DNA from: Gymnogyps californianus
Taxonomy: Eukaryota > Chordata > Aves > Accipitriformes > Cathartidae
Direction: 5' to 3'
Length of the DNA: 64,000 nucleotides
Assembly (NCBI RefSeq): GCF_018139145.2
Contig: NC_059481.1
Span: 16,294,368 to 16,358,367 of the forward strand
Of the stretch, positions 52,500 through 63,470 are shown in pieces. The notes under the pieces are model-generated. The model was not told the DNA's origin. It made no database searches and saw nothing but the letters and a program-made list of their open reading frames with translations. Position 1 is the stretch's first letter. Each line of letters begins with the position of its first letter. The position numbers and the translations under genes are program-made.

Positions 52500-52592
52500 T
52501 TCAAGCATGAAGTGACTCAACTGAGATTACGCAGGACTAGTGCAATCCAGTGCAGCAAAGAGGTGAATTTAGCCCAGGTTTCCCGAGGACCG
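52500..52592 (-). mobile_element. Probable MIR-family SINE fragment
   Basis: Reads AAGTGACTCAACTGAGATTA, then GGACTAGTGCAATCCAGTGC and GAATTTAGCCCAGGTTTCC. The spacing and words follow the MIR antisense core and B-box region ('aagtgacttgcccaaggtcac...agctgggatt..aacccaggt'). Heavily diverged, so moderate confidence only. Confidence 0.45.
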
Positions 52593-53199
52593 CTCTGTAT
52601 TGTCACTGGTGCTTTCCTTACTATGGCACATTGGATTTCCCACACTGTTGCTGAGATATGACCAGCTCAGAAGCACGCACAGCCTGACCCAACCTGGTGA
52701 ACACACTGTAAAAATCCTGATCAGACAGAAATCAGATACGTGCTCTACAGCTCAAGAGAAATGAATGGCAACGGAGAGCTCTGGCCAAGGGCATCAGTAA
52801 CTGTCACTCTTTCAGGCAAAAGCTGCTTCCCATAATAAGAGCCTAAACTAGGAAAAGGAGAATCATCTCTGGTTCCTTGGTCTCAGAGTATAATTCCTGA
52901 GGTCGATCTGTATGAAACCACATACTAGAGGCATACTAGGGGCAGAAACTGGGGATTACGTTTAGGAAAGGATGATGTTCTCACATAGTACCATCTGGGC
53001 CAGTGGCCCCTTGCTCTGCCTTGTGTACAAAGCATAAGGAGTCATTCTCAATATACGTACGTATACAAATTACACAAATATATGGTCAATTTTCTATTCA
53101 GAACTGGATCAACACATCTGGGAAGGATGCTGAAGCTGGCTAACAGGCAAATATGAGCAGTAACCCATTTGCTTGCTGTTCTGCAAGTCAAAGCCTTGT

Positions 53200-53506
53200 T
53201 CACACGGGGCTGCTCTCAAACCCACTGTATGCCCCAAGCGCTGTTGAACGCAGAGGGAGAGCCGTACTGTTGGATGCTGGTTGGCTGGAAATGTAGAGCC
53301 CCCTGAGAGCCTTAGAGCTGCATGTCTGTCCTGTGGTCGCTCCCTCATCTTCTGTCTCTCCTTCCACCCACGAGAGGCACTCCTGGATCTCTTGGTCTAG
53401 CTCCGAGAAGTCATCTTCGCCATCAGAGCAACTGTCAGTATTATAATCGATTTCTTCCACACAAGGAGGTTCATCATCAGTCTCCAGGCTGCTGTTGCTG
53501 CAGCTT
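53200..53506 (-). CDS. Candidate coding exon of an unrecognised gene (acidic segment, possibly terminal exon)
   Basis: On the minus strand a strong 3' splice site (polypyrimidine TCTCTTTTGTGATTTTTCTG followed by CAG) ends at 53507. After it, an open frame runs about 101 codons to a TGA at 53202-53200. The first half is strikingly acidic, with segments such as SLETDDEPP, NTDSCSDGEDDFSELDQE and SWVEGETEDEG. About 20 of 48 residues are D or E, and S-x-x-E/D casein-kinase-2-type sites are present. The second half is serine-rich and less charged (ending GFESSPV). The frame has no internal ATG, which fits an internal or last exon entered in phase 2. I find no convincing GT donor before the stop, so a last exon is the simplest reading, although an earlier donor cannot be excluded. 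I do not recognise the protein family. A MIR lies just upstream in the presumed intron. The opposite-strand frame over the same bases is probably a shadow. Confidence 0.5.
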
Positions 53507-53530
53507 CTGCAGAAAAATCACAAAAGAGAC
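53505..53530 (-). promoter_or_regulatory. 3' splice acceptor of the candidate exon
   Basis: Minus-strand polypyrimidine tract followed by TTTCTGCAG, with a second AG three bases later (CAGAAG), giving a NAGNAG arrangement that could add or drop one residue. Confidence 0.5.
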
Positions 53531-53549
53531 TGGATGTCATCAAAGGAGG

Positions 53550-53785
53550 GTGTGTTGTCTGGGGGTTAGAGCAAGTAACAGGGAAATGCGTTTCCTGGGT
53601 TCAATCCTGGCTCTGCTAATAAGGCATGAGATGGCACTAAGCAAGATCTTGTATGTCTTTGTGTCTGCTTCACCATCTGTAAAATGAAGAGTGATACTTA
53701 CCTACCTCACAGGAGAAACACATTATTATTGTTATCACTATTATTGCTATTGCTCATCCAGAAACAGAGTGCTTTATATACAGAC
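53550..53785 (+). mobile_element. MIR SINE, nearly full length
   Basis: In order: a tRNA-like head with GGGGGTTAGAGCAAGTAAC, the B-box region TGGGTTCAATCCTGGCTCTG, the core GTGTCTGCTTCACCATCTGT, AAAATGAAGAGTGATACTTA, CCTACCTCACAGG, and an ending resembling 'gtaaagcgcttta' (here AGAGTGCTTTATA). This is the complete MIR order on the plus strand over about 235 bp, the best-preserved ancient SINE in the window. A small ATT/GTT-rich expansion lies at 53722-53757. It sits less than 50 bp from the acceptor of the candidate minus-strand exon. Confidence 0.85.
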
Positions 53786-56700
53786 AACACCTTGAGGCAC
53801 TTACAAGGTTATAGAAGCTGAAATATAGTAGAGGAAGAGGTATTCAGTTTCCAGAAGGTTGCTGGTTTAATCATCATCCCCCTCGCTGTAGTTCCACATT
53901 TAGTGTAAGACCTAATTAATCCAGGTGGTTGAAATGCTTTGGCATCTTTTCCTCCTGTTCTGTGCAAGCTCAGAGCACTGCTAACAAGAGGCAGAGCAAA
54001 CAAAAAATGGAGGCTCTCGGGTCTTCAAGCACACTGGCTCCAAGGAGGGCAGAAATACCAGGAGCGGTTGTGTTTTGGAAGGAGCGTGAAAAGGCTTTGA
54101 CAGCCTGACTTCCCGAGGAAGGGTCAAATTCAGAGGCAAGTCTGAATGGCTGAGGAGAGACTCTAAACAGATGTCACAGCTACGTCGTTTGGCTCTCAGA
54201 AGGGTAGGTTACACCACCTTAGCCTCCTGCTATTTGCTTACAGGAATGGTCATAAGCTTTCTTTACATGTCTACTTTCAATACGTATTGTATTAGGTTAG
54301 CCTAATGCAATATTTATGGCAGAATTGTAACCACCAGACTAGATGGCTCTGGGGGATAGGGTCTTTCTCCTACCAAGCTGCCTAGTTCCCATTTGGCCCT
54401 TAGCCCCAGAGAGAGGCTGGGTAATTTTTTGAGACCAGAAAGAAGCCTGTGGTTTCAACGCTGCCTGGGTCAGAGTCTGGGCGAATCGGGGGGACAGATA
54501 CTGTGTTTTTCACCTCCAGGTCAATGTTTTCAATCAGACTCAAAGCAGGGGAATGTATTGCTTCGGGGGACTGCGAAAGGAATAATAATCTTCCACCTCT
54601 GGGCCAGAGTTTCTAATTTGTCCCAAGTTGGGAAGGATGAATGGCTTGGCAGATGGAGCATATACAGCTTTAATGTGTGGTCTGCTCATTTACATGTCAG
54701 TAACCGGAATAATCTTCCAGCTCTCAGCTGTTTCACAGCAGTGCCAGCATCTGAGGTTTCAGAACATACCAAAGGTGTAAAGTATTGCTGTTGGATGTAT
54801 TGATCCCTCCTCTCTTCTGCACTCCCAAAAAAGGCGTAATATTTTCCTAGCTTTGAGACTCCAGATCTTAACTGTATACAGACTACTCTGCAAGCAGAAA
54901 CAAGCAGTGTCAACCCACTTCTTCTCTGGCTGATCTCTGGCTTAGTTTACTTCAAAGGCTGGGTATAAAGGATTCTCTGAAAGCTTAATAGAGCTGTACA
55001 GCTTAAAAATAAATAAAAGAATAATTATGCACTTTTACAGTTTCTGGCTCCACTTCAGTCTGCTGAGAAATCTGGGTCAGGAAGAACTCATACTGAAATT
55101 GAGTATGTGGCATGAAACAAAACAAACAAACCAGGACAATCCTCCCAGCACAAACAGCAACAAGCAGTGGTCTCTACTGAGTCTGACCAGTGGGTTTGAT
55201 TTCTTCTTTTTTTTCATATGCAGGCATGGCATGAATTACCATGATACCAAGTACCTATGATAATGTTCGAAGCTGACTAAACTCAGGGGAACTAGATTTT
55301 TCATTTATAAGCTCTGCTCTTGCGGCTTTGCAATCAAAAAGAACCAAAGCTTACCTACTTTCAATATTACACTTGTATGTTTGGGAGGAGCTGCTAATGC
55401 CATTGGGACAGAGCATAGCTGCCACCCAACTCACTGATATTTTACAGATGGAACGATTCAGTTTGCAACCTAGGAACTGAAGGACAAACATTTGCATTAA
55501 CAGGATAACAATTAAAAAAAAAAGTCCCTATTATTACTTAAAGCTGGGAAATCCAATAACAGAGGACCTTCTGAATTTTTTGATAACTTAAATGATTTTA
55601 GGACTGGATTTCTGACAAAAAGGAGAAAATGACTCCTAGCACAAAAGCACTTTACTATGGAAGGGAAATCTAGAAGACAACAAACAGAGAATGAAAGAGA
55701 AAAACATACAAAACTGCCATTTTCTTACATTGAAGACTGAAGGGACAGTCTTTAGGAGACAAGTATTTATGCATAAAACCTTTGTACTAGACTTCAAAAG
55801 CTCTCCCTTTGTGCATACATACATAGGACACAAAACACCAAGACCATGACAACTCAATACCTGGGCAGATATGCTGCAGGGAGAGGTTCCCCACAAGTGA
55901 GGCTGTGCCTACACCAGGTTTAGAGGTCAGGAAAGGAGACTTTCTTCCTAGTTTGCTCTGCCCTTTGCTCCTTTGCTGTGACAGTGAACGAGCAAGCCAA
56001 TTAGCATTGACCTTAGTAGTGGTTTCTCCGATTTGGACCGATACCCACTGGATCAATGCCACCACCACAAATCACATAATGAGCTCCCAAACAGCAAATA
56101 GATGGTACCAACTTCCTCTTGTTGTCAACACAGGCTGTAATCACACTGGTGACTTAAAAGTTGAAAGGCTCTTTATGACACTACCAAACTCTACAAACCA
56201 GCTACCTCTCTCTACTATATGGAATTTTCCATCCCAATAATTCGCTTTCTGCTGCGGAAAGACTTAAAATACATAGCAAAGCAATACAAATGGGCTAGTG
56301 CAAACCAGCAGGTTACAGGTTCTTCTGAAAGAGGAGAGGTGGCAGCACGCGGCATGCAGGGGAGCCTGCTAGTCCCACTAACGACGCTGCCAAAGTCATT
56401 ACATGCTGCTTCTCCTCATCACAAAGACCAGCTCCTTTAGGAAAGAATGCAAATGGCGAAACATGGTAATGAACAAAAATGCCAACATCTGGACTATTGC
56501 ATATCATTGCAGAGGGTGTGGCTTGCTTTCTTTTACAACAGAGTTGTAGGGTTTTTTTGTTAGGGGTAGGTTCTTGGCATTTTTGTTTGTTTATTTTTTT
56601 ATCTGATTTTTAAAACCTGCAAAAGAATTCCCCCCCAAAAAATAAAAAGAAAAAAACCCCAGGGGACATGAAACAGATTTAGCAAAGAATAATGATGTTG

Positions 56701-58004
56701 TCTTACAAAAGGTAAACAATGAGGAAAACCAATGACATTACATTAGAGAACTCCAAGACAAATATAGTCTATGTATACCACTGAACGTGAATGCAGTACA
56801 GAAGAGGGGGAGGGAAGGCTGGTAATATATCTACAGCCAACAGTCCCCCAGCTATCACAATAAAACATGTACGCATGTTGGTTGATCTACTAATTCAAAA
56901 CCTATGGCTTTGTAGCCCTCATCTATTCCAGCCGACGGGAGCCACAACAGCAATTTGCAACTTTATGATGTGATAAATGGAATTTCTTTGTTTTGATTTT
57001 TAATTTGCATATTTATTGAGATATGACTTGATCTTAATTAGTTCTCCTTTTCTATGTGGGTGCGTTTGTTTGTTTGCTTGGTTTTGGAAGGCAAGCAAGC
57101 TTTGGTACCCTGTAAAATAATTCTGTTTTTTTGAGACTTAATATGAGGAGAAAGAGGAGGGAGCCCAGTCCCTCCATACATGTCAGCATAACTGGAACTT
57201 TCTGGTATGACTGGAAAACACTCCTTTCAGGTGCCTCCTGCAAACCCCTCATTCTAAGTCAGCCTACCTCTTAGGTCACAGCTGGACAGGAACCTTGCAA
57301 GCCAGCTGTCCTGCTGAACTGCACATAAGAAAAGACAGTCTATAGTTGTGGTTAATAACTATAGCTACATGCTGTACATGGGGATGACTGGTGATGTCTC
57401 TTCCATACATAATTCTCCTTCACTTGTGCATACCCTTCCAGGGCATGGAGAAAAACTAGAGGTTTCCTAAGTAATTTCTCGAGATTTTTCACTTACATTT
57501 TGCTTGTGTGGCAGGTCACTCACTCTCTGTATATTCTACTGACTGGCTCAAAATAAAATGTGTTTTATTTTTTCTGCTGGAAAGAACAGGCACTGACAAC
57601 TGTCCCTCTTAGGGAATCTGTGACTATTGTTCAGGGTTGCTGCTTGACCTTCACTTGACAGGCCTCGCTGTTGCAGTGCGTTAGAGAAGGAAATGGAGCA
57701 TTTACTTTTTTTCATATTGCTCTTCTCACTCTTGTGAAATTTGCTGCAGTCTTGCCAGAGCGAAACTGGAAGTGAGTGGTTAAATGCTTCACACAAAAAG
57801 GAGAAAAAAGCCAAGTCTGGGGACCACTGCTGGTCATGGACATACCAACGACTCCCTGTGAAGAATGTATCAACAAACAAGCAAACATATCTTCATCTTC
57901 TCTCTGCAGTGAAAAATAACATCCGAGTAGCTCCATAATCACCCTCTCTGTAACCCTATTTTCTCCTTTCCTTAAACCTTCTCTCCATCATATGTCCCAA
58001 TCCT

Positions 58005-58090
58005 TTGGAAGCTGCCCAAGGCAGGGATGTGGCTGTGTATAATGAGCCGAGCACATTTCTGATACAGTTCATAGACTAAATAAGACAGGA
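58005..58090 (+). mobile_element. Possible L2/CR1-type LINE tail remnant
   Basis: The words GCCCAAGGCAGGGATGTGGC, then AATGAGCCGAGCACATTTC and TGATACAG resemble the widespread amniote tail 'ggcagggactgtct...tgtacagcgcctagcac'. Short and heavily diverged. Confidence 0.35.
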
Positions 58091-58772
58091 AATGGCTTTC
58101 TTGAAATTTTTCAAGATATCAGACATTCCCTGTGAGAAGAGAAAACAGAAAAAAGATTTATGTCTGACCTAAGCAGGCCAAGTTCTCAGCAATTACAGCA
58201 TTCACCTGAAAGAAGGGTGCGCTTTTTCTGCACTCAAGCAGGGATTGGAGGCCCCAGCAATTTCCCTGACCACAGTTATTGCCTGCGCAGAAGGGGAATC
58301 TCTCATTCTTTTCCAACAAAATTTTACCAATTGTATGAACACCTATGTACGTGCTGGTAAGTAAAGTGTCCTGCAGCTTTTAAAGATATGCTGCCCTCTC
58401 TGCAGTGAATTGGGATTGCCTTGCCCTTCTTTTTTTTGACATTAAAATTCCACCTACATTACCAAATCTAAAAGGGTGTGTGGTCTTGCACAGTTTTGCT
58501 TTTGAGGAATCCATATGTTTTATTAAAAGTATTTTACAGGAACACTGCTTCTGAAGTCTTGTAATGAATCTAAAATGAATCTTAAGCAGCCGCATTTGCA
58601 GTTATCCCAGAGCATAATTTTGCCTTTAATAGCTTCATAAAGTAGTATTTTAGGACATAAATGAAACCACTATGATGCTTTCAGGTAATTACACCTGTAA
58701 GAAATACACTACAACAACAAGCTGCCAATGAAGAAGGGCTTTAGTCTGCCCTTTGCGTCTTGATTCACTTGC

Positions 58773-58797
58773 TACAAGGTGTGGTGCACACCTTGTA
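58773..58797. repeat. Perfect 11-bp inverted repeat with T-box-like half-sites
   Basis: TACAAGGTGTG and CACACCTTGTA are exact reverse complements separated by only GTG. Each arm contains AGGTGTG, the core bound by T-box factors, arranged as an everted pair. It could also be a simple hairpin. Sequence symmetry is certain; factor binding is inference. Confidence 0.8.
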
Positions 58798-61700
58798 ATG
58801 ACTCTAATTTCATCTCTGCAATTCAGGAGCTCCCCAGAGAGCAGCCTGGCTTCCCCTCCCACCTCAGAAAAGCCAGACAAGGCTCTGTGTAGTCCCTGAC
58901 CTCGCCAAGGGAGAGGATCAGCTATGTACTGATGCAAGATGGCTCCAGCTTAAAGAACTATTGCATTCGCCTCCTTTGTTGCTACACAGTAAACAATAAT
59001 GATATGAACTTTGTAGGCTCCCGTGAGATTTCCCTTTCCAAAGACTCTTTGTCAAGGACTTTCGCATCTTACAACGTCTCCTGAGAAAATGCATGCTAAG
59101 CCCGAGGTAACGCCAGGTGCCCTGGCTTTCAGCCCACCATGGCCCATCCTTTCACGAACAATACGAACATAATTAAACACCGCCTTGAATTCTGTTTGCT
59201 ATGGCTGAGAGATGTTTGGTCTTGTTTTGAGTGTAGGTTGTGGGGTTTTTTTCCTTCCTGCTGCAAATAGCCAAGAGAAAGGTGTAATTCATTGCTAAGA
59301 CTCGTACTAATTAGATTTTCAGGAGTTCCCAGGGTAATTGTAGGCTGGAATATTTATAATTGATTTGGTGAGATTAAAAATGGATGTCTGGTGCACCAGT
59401 TAGATAAGTAAGGAGCAAGTGGGGCTTCATCATTTAGAGAGAAGGGAAGACAACTTGTAAATAAAGGGAGAGCATGAAGAGCAAGAAACAGGCTGACTCC
59501 TGGCCAATACTGTCCCCTAATGTTCATTCAGGCTTGCAACAATTTAGCCCTGGACAGCATTTTACTTGCATCTAGCAGAAACTCTCTTAGTCTCCTCAGG
59601 AATGACTGTTTCCATTCTCATTATTGGTGAGAAGATGGCTGATGACTGCTGTAAGAGCAGAGGAAATGTTGAGTACACACCTCTCATTACACATGGTTGG
59701 GAAACTGAAAAGCCTTGTATGAACAGGAAGAACTGCATTTAATTGAATTACACCATGTCATTGGTACAGCTTTGATCTTTCTGTGAAAGATATATTTGCA
59801 CAGAGGACAAGCAGGCATTTTTCTCCCATTTGAAGGGTACTAGCTTGACATTACATGACATTCCTGGATTCCAGATACCTCAGTTCAAATCCAAGCATGT
59901 TTCTAACGCTAACCAATAAAATTCACAAGATGGTCTTTAGACTTGCAGGATGGAAAAGCTGGTGAGAAGCCAAAGGCTGTGGATTCGGTCTTATGAACAA
60001 TGATTAATTTCTTCCTAATGGAGAACCAATCCATATATCAGTGCAGGGCTAACAGTGCATCTTTAGCATTCTTATAGCTGTCTGCTTGTAAGCGTTAATA
60101 AAACTCACTAACTTGAACAGATACAAGTCAGCCATGAAATGGAGCTACGACAGTTGGTGCAGACCCCAAAGATAATCAGTTTTCCTTCTCTCACCCTTCA
60201 ACAGTTCTTAGGTCTTGTCTCTTCTTTTCTTTAATACATTTACATTTCAGCACAGGAAAGCACCATCCTGTGTGCACTTCAGGAGAGATTTGTGAACTTG
60301 TATATTCACTTTGATTTGCGATGATGCACTGTTTCACATAGTGCAATACCCGGCTTGGACAAAACACTAAAAACCCTATAAATCTGCTGCTTGGAAAGGC
60401 AGACATGAACAAAGCAGCTGCGTCCCCATCAGCACTGAAAAGCTAAATCAGGGTACTGAGTAAAGTTTCCACTTACCTACGGTGAGAAGTTAGTTAAAGA
60501 TGAACCTAAGCATGGGCATAAGCATGGCAAACTCTGGCTATATCTCTACAGACATACTAGGCAACCTGCTAAATTTCAGTCACACCAAACAAGTTCAGCC
60601 ACTCTGCACAAGCAGGGAACAGTTCATTCACCTAAAATTGGCATTCAGCGCTGGCTTCTGTGTGAAGTCCTTGGCAACGTGAGACATCCCTGAAGAAAAC
60701 TTGAGACCTGACTGCCTATATCTGCACAGCACTATGATCTTGAGGTTTGGTCCAAATTCCTGGACACCAGAGCTCAAGCCCTGGAACACAAATTTACCTT
60801 TGGCTAGATGTTGCAGTCTTATGCTGAACATAAATTTATGGCCAGCTCCAATGAAGCAACTAACAGTAAATGGTTTAAAATCTGGTCCATTGTGATCTTG
60901 TCATAGTCATTAAAAATGGGAGATAAACACAGGAAATAAAAGATGGGTGACATAAAATAGATGGGATAATATCCATCCACCAGGCAGCACTGTCAGTGGC
61001 TTGGATTTAGTCTGAGTTTAAGAATCAAAAGAAATGCTTCCAAAACAGATAACATTTTGGCTTTCTACAGCTTAAGCTTCCTGTGGAAATATGAGCAGTC
61101 AAGTCCCCCTGTGTGGGAAGGTATTTACTAAGACTACCAGAACTCATTAGGACACTGAATAATGTAAGAGTTGCTGAAAATATGATTTTGAAAGTGTTTG
61201 GGAGCTTTTCTCACAGTGTCTCTACCTCAAGCAATTTTTTCTCAAAATGATAATCACATTATTGATGATACTTAGCAGTCCAGCCACAGTGATACAGGAA
61301 GATTATTGGAATCCTAGTAATTGCTTTTGGGTGCTTCCAGTAATTGAGACATTGGCACTGTAGGGGGGAAAGACATGTGGAAAGATTTTGGCTTAGATGC
61401 TGAAAACTTGTACTGCTGAGGATAAATAATGTAAAGGCATTCAGGTTCTCCTGGGTTCTTCTTTCCCTTGGTGCTGTTTCATATAATTCCACAGACTTCA
61501 TCCAAGTTTTGTAATTGGTTCTATGTATTTAATTTCAAAAGTCCAAGTTCCGTATGTATATATCCCTTCGTTCTCTCTGAGCAACTTAAAGGATTTGGGA
61601 TTTTGAAAGTAAAATGTTTTAAGATGGCCAAGTCATGTCTAGACTATGTTTTAGTTACATATCTGTTTTATGTACAGGGTATTTTTGGGGTCAGATAACT

Positions 61701-61900
61701 AAGCATGCAAATGTTTGCTTGCATACCAGATGACAGATAGACATCTAACTACCTGACTGAACTAATAACTGCTGTAAATGACTAAATTCCAACCACTATA
61801 CCCCTTTGAGGAGAAGGAAACCTCTTGGTTGCTAGCTTTTCTTTGTGAAAATCTATTTTTCACTCATAAGCACTCTGATGTTTCAGAGAATCTATGATAG

Positions 61901-62023
61901 ATGCGTATATGTGTGTGTATATGTAAATATGTCTGTATAAGCACACAAAGTAGATCACCATCCCCTATCTATCTTTCCTTACAGATAGATAAATGATACA
62001 CATATACGTATATATGCATATAC
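61901..62023. repeat. Two alternating purine-pyrimidine blocks (Z-DNA/cruciform-prone)
   Basis: 61901-61925 and 61996-62023 are each strictly alternating purine/pyrimidine (TG, TA, CA and CG steps). The first is rich in TATATGTGTG and the second in CACATATACG, so the two are partly complementary and could pair across the 70-base spacer. Confidence 0.75.
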
Positions 62024-63111
62024 TCAGACACCTACACACCTACGCTTCCACACAATTACATGGTTTGCTCTGTATTCAGAGCACAATTTTCATTACAAGA
62101 CATAGGAGGTCTCAGGAGATAGTCCTACAGCTAGCTGAGAGATAACAATAGATGATCACTGTACCTTGATGCTATTGCATTCAAGTGGAAACAACCTCAG
62201 GGAAAGAGCTGGCTACTGACCAGGACAAACCAGTTCTTTGACTCTAGTCTTCAGGTGAGTGTTGACAAAGCAGCAGGTCACCTGAAGGGGGACTTAAACC
62301 ATCTGGGTAGGACTTGAGATATATTAGGATGGTCAACTGGCAGGTAGAAATGGTTGTCTAAAACATAAAGTGTTATCATCAGCTATTTGAGAGCTTACAC
62401 TAGAAGCTAAAAGCAAGACTGTGGGGCAAAAGTTAAGATCTTGGATTCTCAGTAAGGAAATATGGACATATTCCTATTCCACATGAACCTGACTCATTCT
62501 TGTACCTTTTAAAGTATGGAATGACTGTTTTAGAAATCCTCCTGCATAGCTCTTTTTTCTTTCACAATCATGTGTCTGCAAATGGGTAAACAATGACCGG
62601 GACTAAAAGTATTGAGCTCTGGTAAAAGAATTATTCTGGTTCTGGAATGTCCAGAGAGCACAGAGGGTATGGCACCATGTGGGGGTTCAACAGCTGGTTT
62701 ACCACTGAATTCTGCTTTTAAGGAAAGCCTTCAGGCAAATCTCAGCTTAAGGGTCACAGAAAACAGTTTCTGGAGCATACTGAAAACAATTAATTTAAGG
62801 CCAACATGATGGCAAAGCACTGAAGCCTAAGAGGTTCCAGCTGACGGACATCAGTCAACATGGTCACCTCTCAAAGTAACTTCATCTCTACAAGGTCCTA
62901 TGTTATCACAGATTTCTTGAAATGAATCCAACACAAATCTGCAAAATCATAATCCTCCTAAAAGTTATTCATCTCATTCTAGGGATGTTCATCATAACTG
63001 ACCTGAGAAACTTCCTGTAGTGTAAAAAGTTCTGAGACTAATATGTAACTTTTGTTGTCTCGTCCTTTCCTGCAGAGAACAAGTGTGTTTAGTTGATATT
63101 ACAATTAGGAA

Positions 63112-63144
63112 AGAGAGAGAGACTGTGTGTGTGTGTGTGTGTGT
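63112..63144. repeat. Compound microsatellite (AG)5-AC-(TG)10
   Basis: An AG dinucleotide run at 63112-63121 is followed almost directly by TG repeats at 63124-63144. A typical vertebrate dinucleotide microsatellite, likely polymorphic. Confidence 0.9.
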
Positions 63145-63458
63145 ATATCCATAAGAATAAAATGCAGAGAAGGCAAGGTCAAAGAAATCTATCTTGCCTT
63201 TAAAGCAAATTGAAGTGGGGTTTATAGCAGAAACATCTGATGAAGTATGTGTGATCATAGAAAACCGATAATAGATCCAGGTTAAAACTTCAGCCTCTGC
63301 CCTCATTCTAAATCTTTTCTCAGACATAATGAGATTCAGATAAAACAAATCTGAACACTCGTGTTCAATATATTTCAAAACATTCTGATCAATTATGTTT
63401 TTAACACCATATGGAACCAAATCCAAACCCTTGCTTAACCTCACTCATTATGCAGCTG

Positions 63459-63470
63459 ATTTGCATATGC
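63459..63470 (+). promoter_or_regulatory. Perfect octamer with MORE-like overlap
   Basis: ATTTGCATATGC contains the complete octamer ATTTGCAT. The offset 12-mer TTGCATATGCTT matches the Oct-dimer MORE element (ATGCATATGCAT) at 10 of 12 positions. Binding is inferred. Confidence 0.4.

Larger units (their letters stand above)
46521..53199. other. Non-coding stretch with several MIR relics
   Basis: No gene recognised in about 6.7 kb. If the minus-strand exon at 53506-53200 is terminal, the first part below 53200 would be its 3'UTR, although I find no AATAAA on the minus strand close by; the first I noted is about 2 kb downstream near 51200. MIR-like fragments lie at 47400, 48950 and 52500. Confidence 0.5.

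Noticed and set aside
53322..53687. 121-codon plus-strand open frame opposite the candidate exon
   Set aside because: It runs antisense across the exon and into a MIR, and its residues do not look protein-like; best treated as a shadow.
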